Shown: piece by piece, positions 1 to 10,587 of the stretch | Position numbering within the stretch: the first letter of the stretch is position 1 | Layout of the letters: each line of letters begins with the position of its first letter | DNA from: a virus | IMG/VR virus record: IMGVR_UViG_3300020159_001932 | Location: 62,001-126,000 of that record | Direction: 5' to 3' (one strand) | DNA length: 64,000 bases | The notes under the pieces: generated by a model | Told to the model about the DNA's origin: nothing | Seen by the model: the letters and a program-made list of their open reading frames with translations, nothing else | The model's database searches: none | Program-made: the position numbers and the translations under genes

Positions 1-227
1 TTAAGTCCTGCTAAAGTTGTTAATCCATTAACGGTTAACGAACCGTGATTAGTCTGTGCCCCCCAGACAGTAGCAGTTGTACCTACTATTAAGTTTTTAG
101 CAATTGCGGCACCGCCGTTGACCTGTAAAGTAGACGTTTGTCCTGTTGATGATGATACAAACGCTGTTCCTTCTGTCAGCGCACCAGACCTAACTACGAA
201 GTCTTTGGTTATTGATGTTAGTGCCAT
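1..227 (-). CDS. Partial tail-fibre-type repeat protein (3' end outside window)
   Basis: An open frame starts with ATG at 227 and runs off the left edge without a stop, giving about 75 visible residues. The start follows a purine-rich AGGAAA stretch. The visible part is Ser/Thr-rich and contains one copy of the Gly-rich repeat (LQVNGGAAIAKNLIVG) that recurs in the next genes on this strand and in the fibre gene at 54773-56626. In T4-like phages of aquatic bacteria such repeats are typical of fibre or other exposed virion proteins. The specific role cannot be told from the fragment. Confidence 0.6.
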   Translation of the reverse strand, partial: MALTSITKDFVVRSGALTEGTAFVSSSTGQTSTLQVNGGAAIAKNLIVGTTATVWGAQTNHGSLTVNGLTTLAGL

Positions 228-244
228 TTAAGTGTTTTCCTGTT

Positions 245-1444
245 TTATGCTCGCATTGTTGTTCTGAAAATTTGAAGTGTCATAGTACTATTGTAATAAG
301 GTGTAAAATATAATCTCGCTATATCGTCTCCTTGTACATCGGCTGCAAATTCTCCTAATTCTCCGTTACTTGAAAGTACAGCATATTCTGTAGCGTAAAT
401 AGTTTGAGCATTGTCTACCATTAACAGTATTTCAATAGTTTCAAACTGTGCCCCAGGTCCTGTACCTTCTTGTATTTGTATCAGATACTTTGCTGATCTA
501 TAATCATCAACAGAGTAAGCGTCTACTACAATCGTTGCCGTGGTATTTACCAAAATTTTGGAAGAATCCATGATAGCATCTGCTATCTGAACACTTTCAG
601 AATTAATTCTACCACCAACTCCTAGTCCTCCAGTAATAATTACTGCTCCTGTACTACTAGATGTAGAACTAGTTGTGTTTGTAAAATAAACTACGTGGTT
701 TGTACTGCTTCCTCTACCTGTTACACTTTGTAAAGTAGAAGTATTTGAAATAATAATTGATACTGTACCGGTAATAAGCCCTTGTGTGGCAGTAACACTA
801 ATATCAGGACCTGCTATAAAAGAATCTACAAGCGTTGATGTAGTAATTACAGGGATACCCGCACTATAAATTGTTCCACCTAGCCACAAATCTTGACCAA
901 TACTTACCCCACCGTTAACAATCAAAGCACCGGTTCCTAGACCAGTTGCAGTAGTATTATTTGAAATATATATTGCATTGGTTGTAGAATTTCCATTATC
1001 TGTAACTGTTTGTAAAGTAGCAGTATTCCAGATTGTTACTGTTTGTAGACTACCTACAGTTGATGTTGTAATTGCTGTACCGGTGCCAGCAATAAAAATT
1101 GGAGGCGTGATATACTGAGCCAAGGTAGCAGTTGTAATTATTATAGCATTGTTGATTGTAGAAGTGTCTGAGACATAAAGAGCTCCGCCAATCCAAACAT
1201 CTTTTCCAAATCCTGCTCCTCCAACTACTTGCAATGCTCCAGTTACGGTAGATATTGCGTTTGTGCTTGAAGTGACTACTATAGAATTTGTAGCTGTTAA
1301 ATTCTTTAGTGTAAGGTTTTCTAGCTCGGAGGTCTCTGAGACTTTAATCCACGCATAACCAGTCCATTGATAGGTTGTTGTACCTACTGTAAAGTTGGTT
1401 CCTGTATTTGTACCTTGTGGGTAAATTGGAAAAATTGATGCCAT
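245..1444 (-). CDS. Tail-fibre / virion structural protein with Gly-rich beta repeats
   Basis: A 399-residue protein. The N-terminus (MASIFPIYPQGTNTG) is followed by a Tyr-Trp-rich stretch and then at least three copies of a repeat with consensus TGALxVxGGxGIGxDLxIGG, alternating with Ser/Thr-rich linkers. The last ~100 residues form a distinct domain (DDYRSAKYLIQIQEG onward), which resembles a C-terminal domain I recall from marine T4-like virion proteins. It lies in a run of four fibre-type genes, 10 nt downstream of the next gene on this strand. A trimeric beta-structured fibre is inferred from composition and repeats; no enzymatic motif is visible. Confidence 0.65.
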   Translation of the reverse strand: MASIFPIYPQGTNTGTNFTVGTTTYQWTGYAWIKVSETSELENLTLKNLTATNSIVVTSSTNAISTVTGALQVVGGAGFGKDVWIGGALYVSDTSTINNAIIITTATLAQYITPPIFIAGTGTAITTSTVGSLQTVTIWNTATLQTVTDNGNSTTNAIYISNNTTATGLGTGALIVNGGVSIGQDLWLGGTIYSAGIPVITTSTLVDSFIAGPDISVTATQGLITGTVSIIISNTSTLQSVTGRGSSTNHVVYFTNTTSSTSSSTGAVIITGGLGVGGRINSESVQIADAIMDSSKILVNTTATIVVDAYSVDDYRSAKYLIQIQEGTGPGAQFETIEILLMVDNAQTIYATEYAVLSSNGELGEFAADVQGDDIARLYFTPYYNSTMTLQIFRTTMRA

Positions 1445-1453
1445 ATTCTACTC

Positions 1454-2734
1454 TTATAATCCTGTAAATTGAACCCAGACTTTATTTGTGCCATCTAATA
1501 TATATTGGAATGTGGCTCCTTGACTTGGATCTATCCAAAAGTCCCCTAATCTTGGACTCACAGGAGGAGTTCCAATTTGAAGGGTTGACCTTGGGGTATA
1601 TAATAAATTACTTTCTTCGGCAATACCTTCGCGACTATAAATGCTTTGGCTTGCTGTTATTGTTTGTACAAATAATTCTTTATAATTTGAGCTATAATAA
1701 AAATCAGGATCTTCAACAAGATCGCTGTAACTATTAGTTGACGTGCTCAAAATAATATAGTGGTTTGCATTTGTTGCTGAACTAACAAATACTTTACTAG
1801 AATAAGTCGAAGTAGTTACTGCAACATCGGCAAAATTTGCCCATGTGGCCGTACTACCATTTGATACTAGAACTGTATTTGTATTTCCTATGTCAATAAA
1901 TGCTGTTTGGTTTGCCGATGTTTGATAAGGTATACTACCTAATTTTCCTTTTTCAATATTGGTTGCTGTAGTAGCAAGTCCTATAAAATTATTAGCATAG
2001 GAATTTAAAAAGTAAGAATCTCTACGAACGTTTCCGCCAATTACCATATCATCTATGGATCCGGTTAAACTAGGTTGTATGATAATTGTTCCGCCCGCTG
2101 TAGGTCTAATATCTACATTTGCGGCCTGTGGGCTTAATACTACCTCTCCTAACCCATCAACAGTTAGTTCGCCTTTAATTAAAACGTCAGATTGTGCAAA
2201 AATTGCTGAATTAAATGTTGAAGTTGAACCAACAAATAATGTTGACCCAATATTTAAATTCTTACCAATGCCAACGCCGCCGGCTACTACCAATGCACCA
2301 GTTGCAGTATTTAGAGAAACTTCGGTGCTGGTAATTTGTAGAGTATATACTGTTGCTGTCGTGGCAGTAAAAATATTAGTTATAAAATCGCCGCCAACAA
2401 ATAAGTTACCACTTATGCCAACGCCACCTTCTACAACTAATGCTCCGGTGTTAGTACTTGTTGTAGCAACACTTCCTTGAACTACAATACTTGTGTTTGT
2501 GCCAGTGGCAATAAGAACAATGTTTTTATTTTGATTACTCCAAACAGTACTAGTATTAAATTCTAAATTACCTAAACTACTTGAATAAGTTGTAACTAAT
2601 TTATCACTTGTAACAATTGTAAAGCCGGTACTAGTCGATGGCGACGGCGGTAATTGAGGTTGTGCTCCTTTTAGGTCAATAAATTGACCACTTCCTCCTC
2701 GTCTTAATGTTGATCCGCTTAATAATCCTGGCAT
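1454..2734 (-). CDS. Tail-fibre / virion structural protein with Gly-rich repeats
   Basis: A 426-residue protein opening MPGLLSGSTLRRGGSG. It has two clear copies of the TGALVVxGGVGI repeat in the first half and a long Ser/Thr/Asn-rich remainder. The C-terminus contains a PRLGDFWIDPSQG motif like the FWxDP/FWYD motifs in the fibre genes at 54773 and 56628, suggesting shared modules between the two fibre loci. It sits 11 nt after the small gene at 2746-3129. Repeat content and neighbours support a virion fibre role; the exact position on the particle is unknown. Confidence 0.6.
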   Translation of the reverse strand: MPGLLSGSTLRRGGSGQFIDLKGAQPQLPPSPSTSTGFTIVTSDKLVTTYSSSLGNLEFNTSTVWSNQNKNIVLIATGTNTSIVVQGSVATTSTNTGALVVEGGVGISGNLFVGGDFITNIFTATTATVYTLQITSTEVSLNTATGALVVAGGVGIGKNLNIGSTLFVGSTSTFNSAIFAQSDVLIKGELTVDGLGEVVLSPQAANVDIRPTAGGTIIIQPSLTGSIDDMVIGGNVRRDSYFLNSYANNFIGLATTATNIEKGKLGSIPYQTSANQTAFIDIGNTNTVLVSNGSTATWANFADVAVTTSTYSSKVFVSSATNANHYIILSTSTNSYSDLVEDPDFYYSSNYKELFVQTITASQSIYSREGIAEESNLLYTPRSTLQIGTPPVSPRLGDFWIDPSQGATFQYILDGTNKVWVQFTGL

Positions 2735-2745
2735 TACAGTTCCTA

Positions 2746-3129
2746 TTATGAGTTAGCTGTTTGAAGGATACTCATTACCAATTGCATGGTACCTGAAGTA
2801 TCTGCATACACCCGAACACTATCTAATTCTTCAATAATCATTTTTCCGCTGAGAGGAGTTCCTGCGTCATTTGGCGGAATAGCAAAATCTTTAACTAGTA
2901 GACTAGGAGTAAGACCCGGTTGGCCTCCAAATCCTTGTGCATCCGGTAGAATAGTCTTGTATCTAAAATGTTCAAAACTTACTGTATGCGTTTCTGTTGT
3001 AAGGTTTGCTACCTGTGCCATTAATACAATTGCGGTCACACCAATTGGTGCCGTGTATACAGATGCTGTTGTATTTGTAGTTAGTACTGCTGTTTTTGTT
3101 AAAAACTTGTTTAATGGTAACTGTGCCAT
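2746..3129 (-). CDS. Small conserved virion protein, function unknown
   Basis: A 127-residue protein (MAQLPLNKFLTKTAVL) with predicted all-beta character: alternating hydrophobic and Thr residues, no Cys, no membrane segment. It lies between the giant fibre gene and a repeat fibre gene, 12 nt downstream of the former. Position suggests a fibre-attachment or adaptor subunit, which is inference only. Confidence 0.5.
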   Translation of the reverse strand: MAQLPLNKFLTKTAVLTTNTTASVYTAPIGVTAIVLMAQVANLTTETHTVSFEHFRYKTILPDAQGFGGQPGLTPSLLVKDFAIPPNDAGTPLSGKMIIEELDSVRVYADTSGTMQLVMSILQTANS

Positions 3130-3141
3130 TTTGTATCCCTA

Positions 3142-6100
3142 TTATGTAATTGCTAAAATAAACGGTGTCATATTTGCATATAACGACTGAACAAAAGTAC
3201 GTCCGCTTAGTACTCCAGTTGCTTGACTAATAACCAATCCTGGACCAATACGGAAGTCGCCGTTTTGGTCAGTTGAAGTAAAGAAGACCTTACCACTATT
3301 TAATTGAACTGTTTCTTTACTTTGTACTGGATCAGCAACACCCCGCTGAGGAAGCGCACCGTAGTTTGTGCCAGCACCAACATATTCAAACAGATAACCA
3401 GATGCGCTAATATAACTACGTTGATAGAAATTTACAGTCGATCCGTCGGGGAATAAGTCTGGTCTATTAACCGCTTCTCCAAGTTGAACAATGTGATATG
3501 TACCAGGTCTGGACCAATAACTTAACCCGCTGAAAACCATATTATAATTTCCACCAGATTGTAAATCATAGATAAGCTGTTGCAGTATTAATTTAATATC
3601 TCTAATACATTTATCTTGATTATAGCTACCTAGACCCCCTGCTAAATTTAATGTAACATAAGCTGCAACTTCTTTTGAAATAAAATTAATGTTATTTTCT
3701 ATTAGTGTTACTGCACTACCAGCACCTTCTGGAATAGTACCAGAAGTTGTTATTGCATTTTGAGGCACTACGGTTTTTGCAACAGATATATTTGGCGCAT
3801 TAATGATATTAATCATTTGAGTAAATCTCAGGTCAATAAACGCTTGAGAATTGCTTCCTCCAGCTACGGTAAAATTAATTACCTGTGTTGCTGTATTTCC
3901 AGCAGTCGGAGTTACTGCAATATTTCCAATAACATCATCAACAACAGATTTTAAATAATTTAATGTAGTAACGTGCGCGGCTACTTGACTTGTTGCAGGC
4001 CCTTCAAAGAATGGATCTGCATTTGCACTTAAAATATTAGTATTAGGTGCGTAAGGACCTTCGGCTATTTGGCTAGTCTGTACTGTGTAATAACTATTTC
4101 CGCAGAAATACAATGTAAAAAATGTTGGATTTGTAACATCACCGCCACCACTGGTTAGTGCTTGATTTAAACTAATACTATTATAGTTTACATCTGTTAC
4201 CACTGTTCCTGTAGCAGCATACCATACTCCGTTATCGTCATATTCTCTGCCAAACTGGTCTCTAATTCTTAATGTATTTCCAATATAGACATCGGTGGTG
4301 TTAATATTGGTTAGATTAATTGTTCCTGTAGTTAACGTACTTGTGCTTGGAAATACGTTTAAGAATCCAGGAAAGTTTTGTTCGTTTAAGTGCCCCTCGG
4401 GCGGAACCACTTCCATAACTTGCCCGATATGAGGTCTGTTTTCGCTGTCAGGGACAAATATTTCCACACTACCGCCGTTGTTAGGCCAGTATCCATTAGG
4501 ATAAAACTGATCAAGGTAGGCGCTGCCTGGAACATTAGGACTAAATGGATATGCTCTAAAACTTGGGTTGAAAACAGTACCACTAAATGACCTAGGACCA
4601 TATCCCTTTGCAACTAACGACAAGTCACCAAAGTTACAGTTAGAGTTAGTAATAGAAGCAATACCACCGTTATCGCAAAGAACACCAATACTACAGAAAA
4701 TTGTAAACACAGATACTAACTGAGAGTATCCGTTGTTTGTAACTTTAACTCCTATGCCGCCTTGATTTAATTGGGTATAAGCATCAAAAACAAATGATTG
4801 AATAGGTGAACGATCACTAATTACTGCACCATCAATTAATGCACCTCCCATTGCTCCAATAGGATCAACTTTTCTTTCATTCCACGTATTGGTATCTAAT
4901 CCCAGATCTAAACATAATTCTTCAACTTGGTTATCTTGTAAAGGATAAATCAATGTATCACCAAAGTATAATGTAGAATTATCTCCAAATCCTACAGTAG
5001 GTTTGTCTAATCCTACTTTAAATATTCCTTCGCTGACTTCTTCAACAGATGTAACCTTAGTTGCAATAGTAACACTTGATCCATTAATGCCGTTTAATGC
5101 AAACAATCCTCCGCCTGCGTATACCGGTGGAGCAACACTAGGCCCTCTTTCAATGATATTTGTTATAATACCAAAATTGCGTGATATAGCCTGCTGGGGC
5201 ATATAGTCGCCCCCGTACTGATAGAAAGGATTAATAATCTGTGTTGAAACTGTTCCGGTTATTGTTGTTACTGGTGTATTTGCAATTACCTGCAATGCTA
5301 GATCTCTTGCATAATTGATTGCGGCTGTAGTTGTACTTTCTTGCCCGGCAACATAATTATATCCCTGGTTCCAATAAGAGAGTCCTGCCTCAATTGACTT
5401 TTGATTTCCGCCTAACAATATATCCTGACTTACAGCATCAATAATTAATCCTGTGTCTCTGTAGCAAAGTTCTTGATTGTAGTTAAAACTATTAGGATTA
5501 TAAGTTTGATCAAGATACGTGATAGTTTCTTCTATCATGAATTTACGGTTTGCCTTTAATATACTATGGGCATATCTTGTTGGCTTTGAAACAGACATTG
5601 TTAAACTAACAGGAACAAGATCTGATGCCACGCCGGGTCCATTTGCAATAATATTTGTAAGAGTGTTAACAATATTAATTAAATTTTGTGCATTTAAACT
5701 GTCGCTAACAGGCAAGTTTGTTACAGGACGTACTCTTGTTTGTAGTGGATAATATGTTTGTCCTTGTACTAATGTGCTGGCTAAATTTGCCAGGAATGTA
5801 AAAGCGTCAACTGTTGCTGTTGTTTCAGATGGTATAACAGTTTCTGCTCCAATATTTGAATAGTAGCAAAGTCCCGACTGAATGCTTTGTCTGTTTCCAC
5901 CGTATAATAAATCAAAACAAATACTTTGAATTATATAACCAACATCTCTGGCACATGTACTTGTTGAATAAGTAAACCCCGGATTTGTAGCATTTACAAA
6001 TGCAACAACTTCATCGGCCATATAATTTGTATTGGCCAACAAGAGATTAACTGTATTTTTTACACTAGGTAGATTAGACTCTTGCCCGGTATCTGGAACA

Positions 6101-9100
6101 ATTAAATCTGTCCACCCATTTGTTTTTCCATTTAAGATGGTTAATATATTTCCAAATTCAGAACGAATTGTATCAATTTCTGCAGATGATGCATAGTTAC
6201 TAGATGTTGTTTGTATTCCATTGGTGTATCTAGTTATCCCCACTAGTGCATCTGTTGCTGTTGTAATATTTTGAACAACTTTAACACTTAGATCCCGTAG
6301 ATAGGTAATGGCATTAATTGTTGGGCCAAGCTGTTCTTTAATGGCACCAACATAATTTCCTTGATTGAAATATTGTATTCCTGAAAATGTTGCCTGAGAA
6401 TTAGTTGGTGTTGGAAATAACAAATCTGTAGCAATACTGTCAATGATAATACCTGTGTCCCTACGACATTTAATTTGATTATATGGAAGAGACTTTGGAG
6501 GATCGCATAAAAAGTAATTAATATGTTTAATAACACTTTCTTGTATAAAACTTCTGTTTGCTTGTAATAACACCTCTGCACTTACAAATGCGGCATCAGG
6601 ACCGGGTCCTTTAAATAATTCAGGTGCTGCATCTGGGCCATTTAATATTATATCTGTTGTAATATTGAATAACTTTTTAATCGAGGAGGTTGTTATTTCT
6701 CCGCCGGTTAGTACAGTATTAATAACTTGTGTACCTACAGGAATATTTGCCGGTGGTACTAAGATTGGGCACGTATCGTTTTGTACAATTAACTGCGATA
6801 GATAACTTATGTAATCAATAGCACCTATAGTCTGAACTTCTTGGCCGGCAATTACACTAGTTACACCTCTATAGTATGCTTTTCCGCTTTCAATACTTTT
6901 TTCGTTGCCACCAAATGCCATATCGTAGGCCATGTTTTCTACGAGTATTCCTGCATCTCTATAGCATAGCTGTCTGTTATAATTAAAAGTGTTCAATGTT
7001 TGATTTAAAAAGGCAATTACTTCAGACTGAATAAAAGTTCTGTTAGCCATTAAGATATCATAAGAATTTAAAACTCCAGTTGATGTATTTGTAGCTAAAT
7101 TAATTGGCACACGTTCGCCTACAACAGACGGACCATTACGAATAATATTAGTAATTGTATCAATGTTATGTTGTAATGTTTCAATTTCAAAATTTGTGCC
7201 TGCGTTATATCCAACATATACCTGAGGAACACTAAGTTGGTAAGGACTTAGAATTTGATCTCCTCTTACAATCGACGGTACAATACTCTTAATAAAATTG
7301 TAAGCAGCAGTAGTAGCAGGAATTTCATTTGGAGATCCTAGAGTAGATGTACTATTATTATCGTAATAATATACACCACTCTTTATACTTTGTAAATTTC
7401 CGCCATGTAGTAAATCATAGGCCACACTTTCTAAAATATATCCTACATCTCTACGACACTTGGTCTGACTATAACCGTATACAAATGTATCGTTGATATA
7501 TGCAATAAGTTCAGATTGTATAAATGCTCGGTTGGCATGTATAATTGCAGCAGCATTTCTTACATTTTCAGAACTTGATTCTGCTAACCCTAATGGAGTT
7601 TTTTCTTCAACAACACCTGGGCCGCCTGAAATAATACTTGTAATGTAATCAATATTACCTTGTGCAACTAGTGCTTCTTGAATTGTTCCAGGTGTAACAC
7701 TACTAGTATCTTGAGGAGTTGCGCCAAACGGTGCTGGTACTTCGATGCCCTGCACTACATAATATAATAATTCTTTTAAGTAATTGTAGGCCGCTGTAGT
7801 TTGTACAGTTTGACCAGATATTGCGGTATTGCCTGTATATCCGTAATAATAGACTCCACTTTGTACAGCTTGCCTATTTCCTCCGTATAACAAATCAATA
7901 CTAATCGAGTCTAGCATGTAACCAACATCTCTTGCACATTTTTCTTGGTCGTAGACAAACCCAAGAGTCTTTGTCGATTCAACAAATGCAATAACTTCTG
8001 CTTTTAAATAATTTCTATTTGCTTGTAACAAATTGTAAGCATTTATTACATTGGTAATTGTACTTGCAGTTAGAGAATTAGGAACAATTATATCAGTTAC
8101 ACCTGCTGTGCCGGATGACAAAATATTTGTTATTACAGAAAAATCTGTAGATAAAGTTGTTGCCTCAGCAGATGTGGCAGCAGGCAAAGATATATTTTGT
8201 GTTACTGTGCTTTGATATCTTAACCCTGTTACATCATTTTGCACAATTTTTTGTGCAAGACTATTTAAATAATTAATTGCATTTGTGGTTGTAGTAATCT
8301 CGCTACCAATTGTTCCAACATAGTTGTCTTGGTTCCAATATTGAATACCTGCAAATGCTGACTGACTTCTTCCGCCAAATAATACGTCTTGTGCAACAGC
8401 ATCAACAATTAGTCCTGTATCTCTACTACACTTGGCCTGGTCGTATGAATAAAGAGGAACCAAGTTATTAGAATCAATGTAATTAATAGTATTATCTTTA
8501 ATTGTCTCAATATTTGAAATTATTGCATTGTAGGCAGCTACGGTATTAACGTTAGTACTTGGTAATCCATTTGAAATTACTTGATCTGTTACACCTACTG
8601 TACCTGTATTTAAAATTCCAAGAATTATATCAAAGTTATTTCCAACTATTGTACCTTGGCCAGCACCACCAGCGCCGGTCGCTAATGTTACTGCTGAATT
8701 TTTAACAAATGTAATAGCTGCAATGGTTGCAGTAATTTCATTTGGAATATCTCCAGTATATGTACCTTGATTCCAATATTGTAATCCAGCAAATGTGCTA
8801 TCGCTGGTACTATCTTGCAACATATCTTGTGCAATAGCATCAACAATTAATCCTGTGTCCCTGTAACACTTAATTTGATTATATGAAAAAGATCCGCTAT
8901 TAAATGTTGCATCAACCCAGGCAACTGTCTGGCTTTGAATAAATGGTTTATTTGCTAGTAACAAAGTTCTAGCATTAAAAAACCCTTGTGTTTGTTTACC
9001 AGCATTAATACTTTGACCAATACTAATAGAGCCCGATTGTACATTTACAACAATACTAGCAGTATTTGATCCCCAAGAACTTAAACCTATTGCTAAAGGA

Positions 9101-10557
9101 ATTTGAACAGTTTGGTTAGGAAGGAACATTGTTCCATCTCGGAGCCAAGGTCCACTTTGATTTGTACAGTTTTGAATATATGGTGATTGGAATAAGTCAA
9201 TTCTGTTGTCGCCAGTCTGTGGAGGGAAGGCAGCACAATATGCTCCTCTATTAAATCCTTCAGTGTATTGACCTTCTAATCTGCCGCTACGGCCATTTAA
9301 GAAATTCATGTAATTTAAATAACAACCGCTGTTTACATGAAATAAATCTTGTGTTTTGTTTATAGGTTCAATAAATGTAGTACGAATATCACTGCCACGC
9401 ACACTGGTGTAGGGTTTCATAACCAGAGGATTGTCTTCTAAGTATCTTCCTGCACTTACTAATATTTGTGTACCTGGCTGATAATACGGACTATTCATTG
9501 CACCACCAATTGTACGGCATGCTCGACTAGCATCCATTGCACGGCCATCGTTGGTGTCGTTGCCGTCCATGGTTACATACAAAGTATTTGTAACCACTGG
9601 TGCAGTTCCTATAGGATTTTGGCCTCTTACACGAATATCACCAAATACATCTGTCATTCCGCCGCCGGGTGCAATCGTTAAATTGCTTGCAGTACTGCCT
9701 AAAAATTTAGAATATATTTTGTTTAAATATGCATCAGCCCAAGCATAGTCTTGTCCACCAATAGATCCTGTGTTATCCCCAGCAGAGTAAATATTTCCGC
9801 CAACATTAATGTCAGCGCCAATACCAGCTCCTCCTGTTACTACTAATGCACCATTGTCAATAGAAGTAGAATTGGTGCTATCTTCTATGGCAACTGCACC
9901 GCCAATATTAACATCACCTAATACTCCAGCTCCTCCTTCAACGGTAAGTGCTCCTGTAGTTGGACTTGATGATACCTCACTGGATAATATTGCTATTCTG
10001 TCTGTTGAAATTTTTCCAGTGTAGGGGTTATATCGCAGGCCTCCAACATCTAAGTTTTCATCAAAGGGATCTGCATAAAGTTGTGCTCCTTGCAAGACCA
10101 AACCTTCTGCATCTGTAAACAATGGATAGAATTCTTGATCTTCATTTGTTTCTAGAACAGCAATGTTTGAGGAGGTAGTAGCGGTGTTTGCCGCAGCGAT
10201 TCGACCATAAATGAATCCACCTACTGCAAGATCTTTTTCAATGCCCACACCGCCATCAAAATATGCTTGTGCTAGTCTACGTTGTGCAGTAGTACTGAAT
10301 AAACTCTGATCAATTGGATATAAAGGATCGCTGCCAGAGGGATTGCTAATGTTTCCGACGTTGGCGCTGTTACTTCTTACAAGAACAACTACCCCTGTAC
10401 TACCAACAACACCAAGATTTCCAACTGCTCCAACAAAGTTAGATTGTATTAATGTAAGAGTATTAGCTTGTGTAAACCTGGTAATTCCAAGTGGGGACGA
10501 TACTGAACCGCTTTGCGGTGCAACTGCTCTTGTTCCCGATTGTCTTGTTCCAGCCAT
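3142..10557 (-). CDS. Giant tail-fibre protein (2471 aa) with nine CxRD modules
   Basis: One uninterrupted 2471-residue frame. The N-terminal ~270 residues carry the Gly-rich repeat (two full copies, one partial) seen in neighbouring fibre genes. Around residues 320-480 is a region resembling the start of a pectin-lyase-like beta-helix (YVTMDGNDTNDG, then CRTIGGA). From about 560 to 1730 come eight modules of roughly 145-170 residues, each marked by a YxxxxCxRDxG motif followed by a GGN/Q-rich and Tyr-rich stretch. Around 1900-2000 there is a second Gly/Asn-rich beta-helix-like part, and a ninth CxRD motif lies near 2316. The C-terminus (TDQNGDFRIGPG) is of a type common in aquatic T4-like fibre proteins. 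A receptor-binding or long-fibre role is inferred. Confidence 0.7.
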   Translation of the reverse strand: MAGTRQSGTRAVAPQSGSVSSPLGITRFTQANTLTLIQSNFVGAVGNLGVVGSTGVVVLVRSNSANVGNISNPSGSDPLYPIDQSLFSTTAQRRLAQAYFDGGVGIEKDLAVGGFIYGRIAAANTATTSSNIAVLETNEDQEFYPLFTDAEGLVLQGAQLYADPFDENLDVGGLRYNPYTGKISTDRIAILSSEVSSSPTTGALTVEGGAGVLGDVNIGGAVAIEDSTNSTSIDNGALVVTGGAGIGADINVGGNIYSAGDNTGSIGGQDYAWADAYLNKIYSKFLGSTASNLTIAPGGGMTDVFGDIRVRGQNPIGTAPVVTNTLYVTMDGNDTNDGRAMDASRACRTIGGAMNSPYYQPGTQILVSAGRYLEDNPLVMKPYTSVRGSDIRTTFIEPINKTQDLFHVNSGCYLNYMNFLNGRSGRLEGQYTEGFNRGAYCAAFPPQTGDNRIDLFQSPYIQNCTNQSGPWLRDGTMFLPNQTVQIPLAIGLSSWGSNTASIVVNVQSGSISIGQSINAGKQTQGFFNARTLLLANKPFIQSQTVAWVDATFNSGSFSYNQIKCYRDTGLIVDAIAQDMLQDSTSDSTFAGLQYWNQGTYTGDIPNEITATIAAITFVKNSAVTLATGAGGAGQGTIVGNNFDIILGILNTGTVGVTDQVISNGLPSTNVNTVAAYNAIISNIETIKDNTINYIDSNNLVPLYSYDQAKCSRDTGLIVDAVAQDVLFGGRSQSAFAGIQYWNQDNYVGTIGSEITTTTNAINYLNSLAQKIVQNDVTGLRYQSTVTQNISLPAATSAEATTLSTDFSVITNILSSGTAGVTDIIVPNSLTASTITNVINAYNLLQANRNYLKAEVIAFVESTKTLGFVYDQEKCARDVGYMLDSISIDLLYGGNRQAVQSGVYYYGYTGNTAISGQTVQTTAAYNYLKELLYYVVQGIEVPAPFGATPQDTSSVTPGTIQEALVAQGNIDYITSIISGGPGVVEEKTPLGLAESSSENVRNAAAIIHANRAFIQSELIAYINDTFVYGYSQTKCRRDVGYILESVAYDLLHGGNLQSIKSGVYYYDNNSTSTLGSPNEIPATTAAYNFIKSIVPSIVRGDQILSPYQLSVPQVYVGYNAGTNFEIETLQHNIDTITNIIRNGPSVVGERVPINLATNTSTGVLNSYDILMANRTFIQSEVIAFLNQTLNTFNYNRQLCYRDAGILVENMAYDMAFGGNEKSIESGKAYYRGVTSVIAGQEVQTIGAIDYISYLSQLIVQNDTCPILVPPANIPVGTQVINTVLTGGEITTSSIKKLFNITTDIILNGPDAAPELFKGPGPDAAFVSAEVLLQANRSFIQESVIKHINYFLCDPPKSLPYNQIKCRRDTGIIIDSIATDLLFPTPTNSQATFSGIQYFNQGNYVGAIKEQLGPTINAITYLRDLSVKVVQNITTATDALVGITRYTNGIQTTSSNYASSAEIDTIRSEFGNILTILNGKTNGWTDLIVPDTGQESNLPSVKNTVNLLLANTNYMADEVVAFVNATNPGFTYSTSTCARDVGYIIQSICFDLLYGGNRQSIQSGLCYYSNIGAETVIPSETTATVDAFTFLANLASTLVQGQTYYPLQTRVRPVTNLPVSDSLNAQNLINIVNTLTNIIANGPGVASDLVPVSLTMSVSKPTRYAHSILKANRKFMIEETITYLDQTYNPNSFNYNQELCYRDTGLIIDAVSQDILLGGNQKSIEAGLSYWNQGYNYVAGQESTTTAAINYARDLALQVIANTPVTTITGTVSTQIINPFYQYGGDYMPQQAISRNFGIITNIIERGPSVAPPVYAGGGLFALNGINGSSVTIATKVTSVEEVSEGIFKVGLDKPTVGFGDNSTLYFGDTLIYPLQDNQVEELCLDLGLDTNTWNERKVDPIGAMGGALIDGAVISDRSPIQSFVFDAYTQLNQGGIGVKVTNNGYSQLVSVFTIFCSIGVLCDNGGIASITNSNCNFGDLSLVAKGYGPRSFSGTVFNPSFRAYPFSPNVPGSAYLDQFYPNGYWPNNGGSVEIFVPDSENRPHIGQVMEVVPPEGHLNEQNFPGFLNVFPSTSTLTTGTINLTNINTTDVYIGNTLRIRDQFGREYDDNGVWYAATGTVVTDVNYNSISLNQALTSGGGDVTNPTFFTLYFCGNSYYTVQTSQIAEGPYAPNTNILSANADPFFEGPATSQVAAHVTTLNYLKSVVDDVIGNIAVTPTAGNTATQVINFTVAGGSNSQAFIDLRFTQMINIINAPNISVAKTVVPQNAITTSGTIPEGAGSAVTLIENNINFISKEVAAYVTLNLAGGLGSYNQDKCIRDIKLILQQLIYDLQSGGNYNMVFSGLSYWSRPGTYHIVQLGEAVNRPDLFPDGSTVNFYQRSYISASGYLFEYVGAGTNYGALPQRGVADPVQSKETVQLNSGKVFFTSTDQNGDFRIGPGLVISQATGVLSGRTFVQSLYANMTPFILAIT
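5330..8900 (-). repeat. Eight tandem protein-coding modules inside the giant fibre gene
   Basis: Eight copies of a module begin near 8870, 8435, 7940, 7460, 6965, 6465, 5955 and 5465 (position of the CxRD codons); the spacing is about 435-515 nt. Each encodes YxxxxCxRDxGxxxxxxxxDxL, then usually GGNxxSxxxG and a YY or YW pair. Copies differ at many positions, so this is an old amplification, not a recent exact repeat. A ninth, isolated copy lies near 3610. Confidence 0.75.
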
Positions 10558-10575
10558 TATCTTATTCCTTTAGGG

Positions 10576-10584
10576 TATTTATTC
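10576..10584 (-). promoter_or_regulatory. Late-promoter-like element (GAATAAATA)
   Basis: On the minus strand the sequence reads GAATAAATACCC, 19 nt upstream of the giant fibre ATG. It differs at one position from the T4 late consensus TATAAATA and has no -35 box, as expected for gp55-dependent promoters. Confidence 0.45.
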
Positions 10585-10587
10585 GTT

